Positions 63,501 through 64,000 of a DNA stretch of 64,000 bases are shown here, one piece after another. Under the pieces are notes generated by a model. It did no database searches. It was not told the DNA's origin and saw nothing but the letters and a program-made list of their open reading frames with translations. How positions within the stretch are numbered: position 1 is the first letter of the stretch; each line of letters begins with the position of its first letter. Source of the stretch: Sphingomonas natans (GTDB lineage: Bacteria > Pseudomonadota > Alphaproteobacteria > Sphingomonadales > Sphingomonadaceae); contig NZ_JAUOTP010000001.1 in assembly GCF_030546695.1 (NCBI RefSeq), forward strand, positions 248,001-312,000, written 5' to 3'. Made by a program: the position numbers and the translations under genes.

Positions 63501-63986
63501 GAACGGATCGCGGCGTGAAAGATCGCGGATGTCGCGGTTCAGCGAGGCAACGTTGGCGATCTGGGCCGCGTTCAGGACCGTCGCCGGTCCCTGGCTGACG
63601 GTGCGCGCGTTCGGCAGCTTGGCCGCGGTGATGACGATCTCGTCGCTGCCGCCGGTTGCGGACGGCTGCAGCTCGATCGGCAAGCTAAAGGTCTGGGCGG
63701 CAACGGTCTGGATCTCCGTGACCGATGCATCCGTATAGCCGGTGGCGCGGACCGTGACCGTGTAGGGTCCTCCCGCGCGCAGGCCGTTGGCGTTGAAATT
63801 ACCGTCAGTCGCCGTGACGGTGGTGGAGCGGGTTCCGGAATTTACATCGACGATCTCGACGGTCGCACCTGCGACCGGAGCGCCCGATGCGGTCACGGAG
63901 CCGCGAATCGTCGACGTGGTTTCCTGGCCATATGCGGCCGTCGCCACCAAGGCGCTGAGCGCGCAGCCGACGAACAGATTTCTCAT
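60576..63986 (-). CDS. Oar-like TonB-dependent receptor with N-terminal carboxypeptidase-regulatory domain
   Basis: An 1136-residue outer-membrane protein. MRNLFVGCALSALVATAAYG is the signal peptide, residues about 22-110 form a CarboxypepD_reg-like beta sandwich (STIRGSVTASGAPVAGATVE, TVRATGYTDASVTEI), then comes a plug (FSVDGVAITDNFGLNTDGL, GGSINIVLKSGTNDFHG) and a long barrel ending VRVGARFSF with terminal Phe. This is the Oar/OmpA-related subgroup of TonB receptors, associated in other bacteria with import of peptides or glycans or with surface secretion. The substrate is unknown. Its promoter region lies at or beyond the window edge. Confidence 0.92.
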   Translation of the reverse strand: MRNLFVGCALSALVATAAYGQETTSTIRGSVTASGAPVAGATVEIVDVNSGTRSTTVTATDGNFNANGLRAGGPYTVTVRATGYTDASVTEIQTVAAQTFSLPIELQPSATGGSDEIVITAAKLPNARTVSQGPATVLNAAQIANVASLNRDIRDLSRRDPFARLDDTPTGGRAISFAGQNARYNRFSVDGVAITDNFGLNTDGLPSRRSPIPFDAIGQFQAKVAPFDVREGNFQGGSINIVLKSGTNDFHGTGFYARSGDEFVGDKTKNLSVNVPNFKVENYGAEIAGPIIKDKLFFMIAGERLRGGRPIAEGTPETNSGTVIPGITQAQVDQISQIAQTVYNYDTGGVQQSSGDKDDRLVAKIDANLSDTQRLALTYTYAKDQINLLNNTFTTAPFGLGLASNAYIQGNRLHTGVGQLNSEWSDSFSTEVRGFYKNYVRIQDPLLGRGFAQFRVCTNPTNPAGGSLTACDNNAGVVSFGPDNSRQTNQLNSETWGGAFQARLTMNDHDLRVFTEMARVTVFNSFLQNSAGNYYFDSIADFQNRQAGSLAYGNAIPTLVPDDAAAKFKYQSYVFGIMDSWHVTPELNVSYGARYDLYGMPSRPARSAAYAARYANGAYVNGVLTQVGDNTENISGLGLFQPRLGFDWKPVSRVNIRGGGGIFGGGTPDVYVSNSFSNTGVLTNSISSNRTSATNLAAVTCTTLTAAGACAAALNGVTGTTIPGAVNAALTNATVSTASTVNALSKNFKIPSQWRATISAEYTADLGPLGDNWTFGGDLLYSKVRNQVYFTDIRSTPILTGANALTPDGRQRYANVIDGAGSTNTNTDILLANTKKGRTYIAIARFDKSWDFGVSINGSFTYQDVKDAAPATSSTAGSNYSNGAFVDPNNVAYGISNDQVKYFFKYGVNFDHAFFGDYKSTIALFGETRIGHPYSYTFQDFGGTRSAVFGTTGVSSGTGTGGNRYLMYVPTVNDPLVQYSSEAYRTALNQFIDATGLSKYRGKVAPRNAFHSKWFTRFDIHLAQEIPTGLGSSRITLFADIENFTNFINKNWGQQREYVFPYNVAVTRVQCLTTTGNATPTGTAAPTGTVAASAAQACAQYRYSPTGGGAAFTNPADQVYVNQSLYSVRVGARFSF

Positions 63987-64000
63987 GATTGTGAATCCCC

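Noticed and set aside
60924-63518. 864-residue plus-strand open frame opposite the Oar-like receptor
   Set aside because: Antisense shadow; the minus-strand product is an intact TonB receptor with signal peptide and terminal Phe.
1-64000. CRISPR array, prophage or insertion sequence
   Set aside because: No evenly spaced direct repeats, no integrase, transposase or phage structural genes were found.

Overview
The window looks like a core-chromosome segment of a sphingomonad (Alphaproteobacteria, Sphingomonadaceae). The inference rests on the GC-rich composition, large TonB-dependent receptors, an alphaproteobacterial-type serC-serA arrangement, a phasin gene, and several families of short palindromic intergenic repeats. 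No prophage, insertion sequence, CRISPR array or integrase was seen. The product names come from recognising protein motifs by eye; no database search was run.

Layout. 1-2.2 kb: the 3' part of a lytic transglycosylase gene overlapping rlpA, then a CAP-domain protein and a 51-residue Cys-pair protein. 2.3-9.5 kb: anmK, a MerR-type regulator fused to a P-loop ATPase, an alpha/beta hydrolase, an MFS transporter, asd and a GFA-family protein. 9.6-15 kb: an exported catalase overlapping an ankyrin-repeat gene, an amidohydrolase whose Tat signal appears broken by a frameshift, a Gly-rich DUF4136 lipoprotein and an exported hydrolase. 15-24 kb: trpS, a tandem PilZ protein, murJ, secB, the Tim44-like/mltA/smr cluster, dapE and a glutathione S-transferase. 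24-30.8 kb: rpmH-rnpA-yidD-yidC-engB, comM, tRNA-Leu(CAA) and folE. 30.8-37.8 kb: the ligD/ku end-joining pair, a double-lobed aspartyl protease and lepB-rnc-era. 37.9-47.4 kb: pgi, a PoxB-like enzyme, a phasin with a perfect upstream palindrome, clpS, murA, an exported Rid-family protein and a TonB receptor. 47.5-54.1 kb: a GNAT gene and the serC-serA-hisZ-purA biosynthetic run, preceded by a probable serC leader RNA. 54.3-64 kb: an extensin-like lipoprotein, a LOG-family protein, alr, mlaE-mlaF, a peroxiredoxin, an SH3 protein, a frameshifted lipoprotein gene and an Oar-like TonB receptor.

Functional themes. Envelope building and recycling dominate: two lytic transglycosylases, RlpA, AnmK, MurA, MurJ, Alr, DapE and MlaEF, together with YidC, LepB and SecB for protein export. 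Central amino-acid and nucleotide synthesis (asd, serA, serC, hisZ, purA, folE) and oxidative or DNA-damage protection (catalase, peroxiredoxin, Ku/LigD) make up most of the rest.

The most unusual observations are: a dispersed palindromic repeat copy lying in frame inside ligD and encoding its interdomain linker; two probable single-base frameshifts (amidohydrolase and lipoprotein); two genes (rlpA, rnpA) whose conserved N-termini lie upstream of any ATG, GTG or TTG; the MerR-ATPase fusion; and the 19-base palindrome in front of the phasin gene. I did not find a clearly new multi-gene system; the MerR-ATPase fusion is the best candidate for a new protein type.
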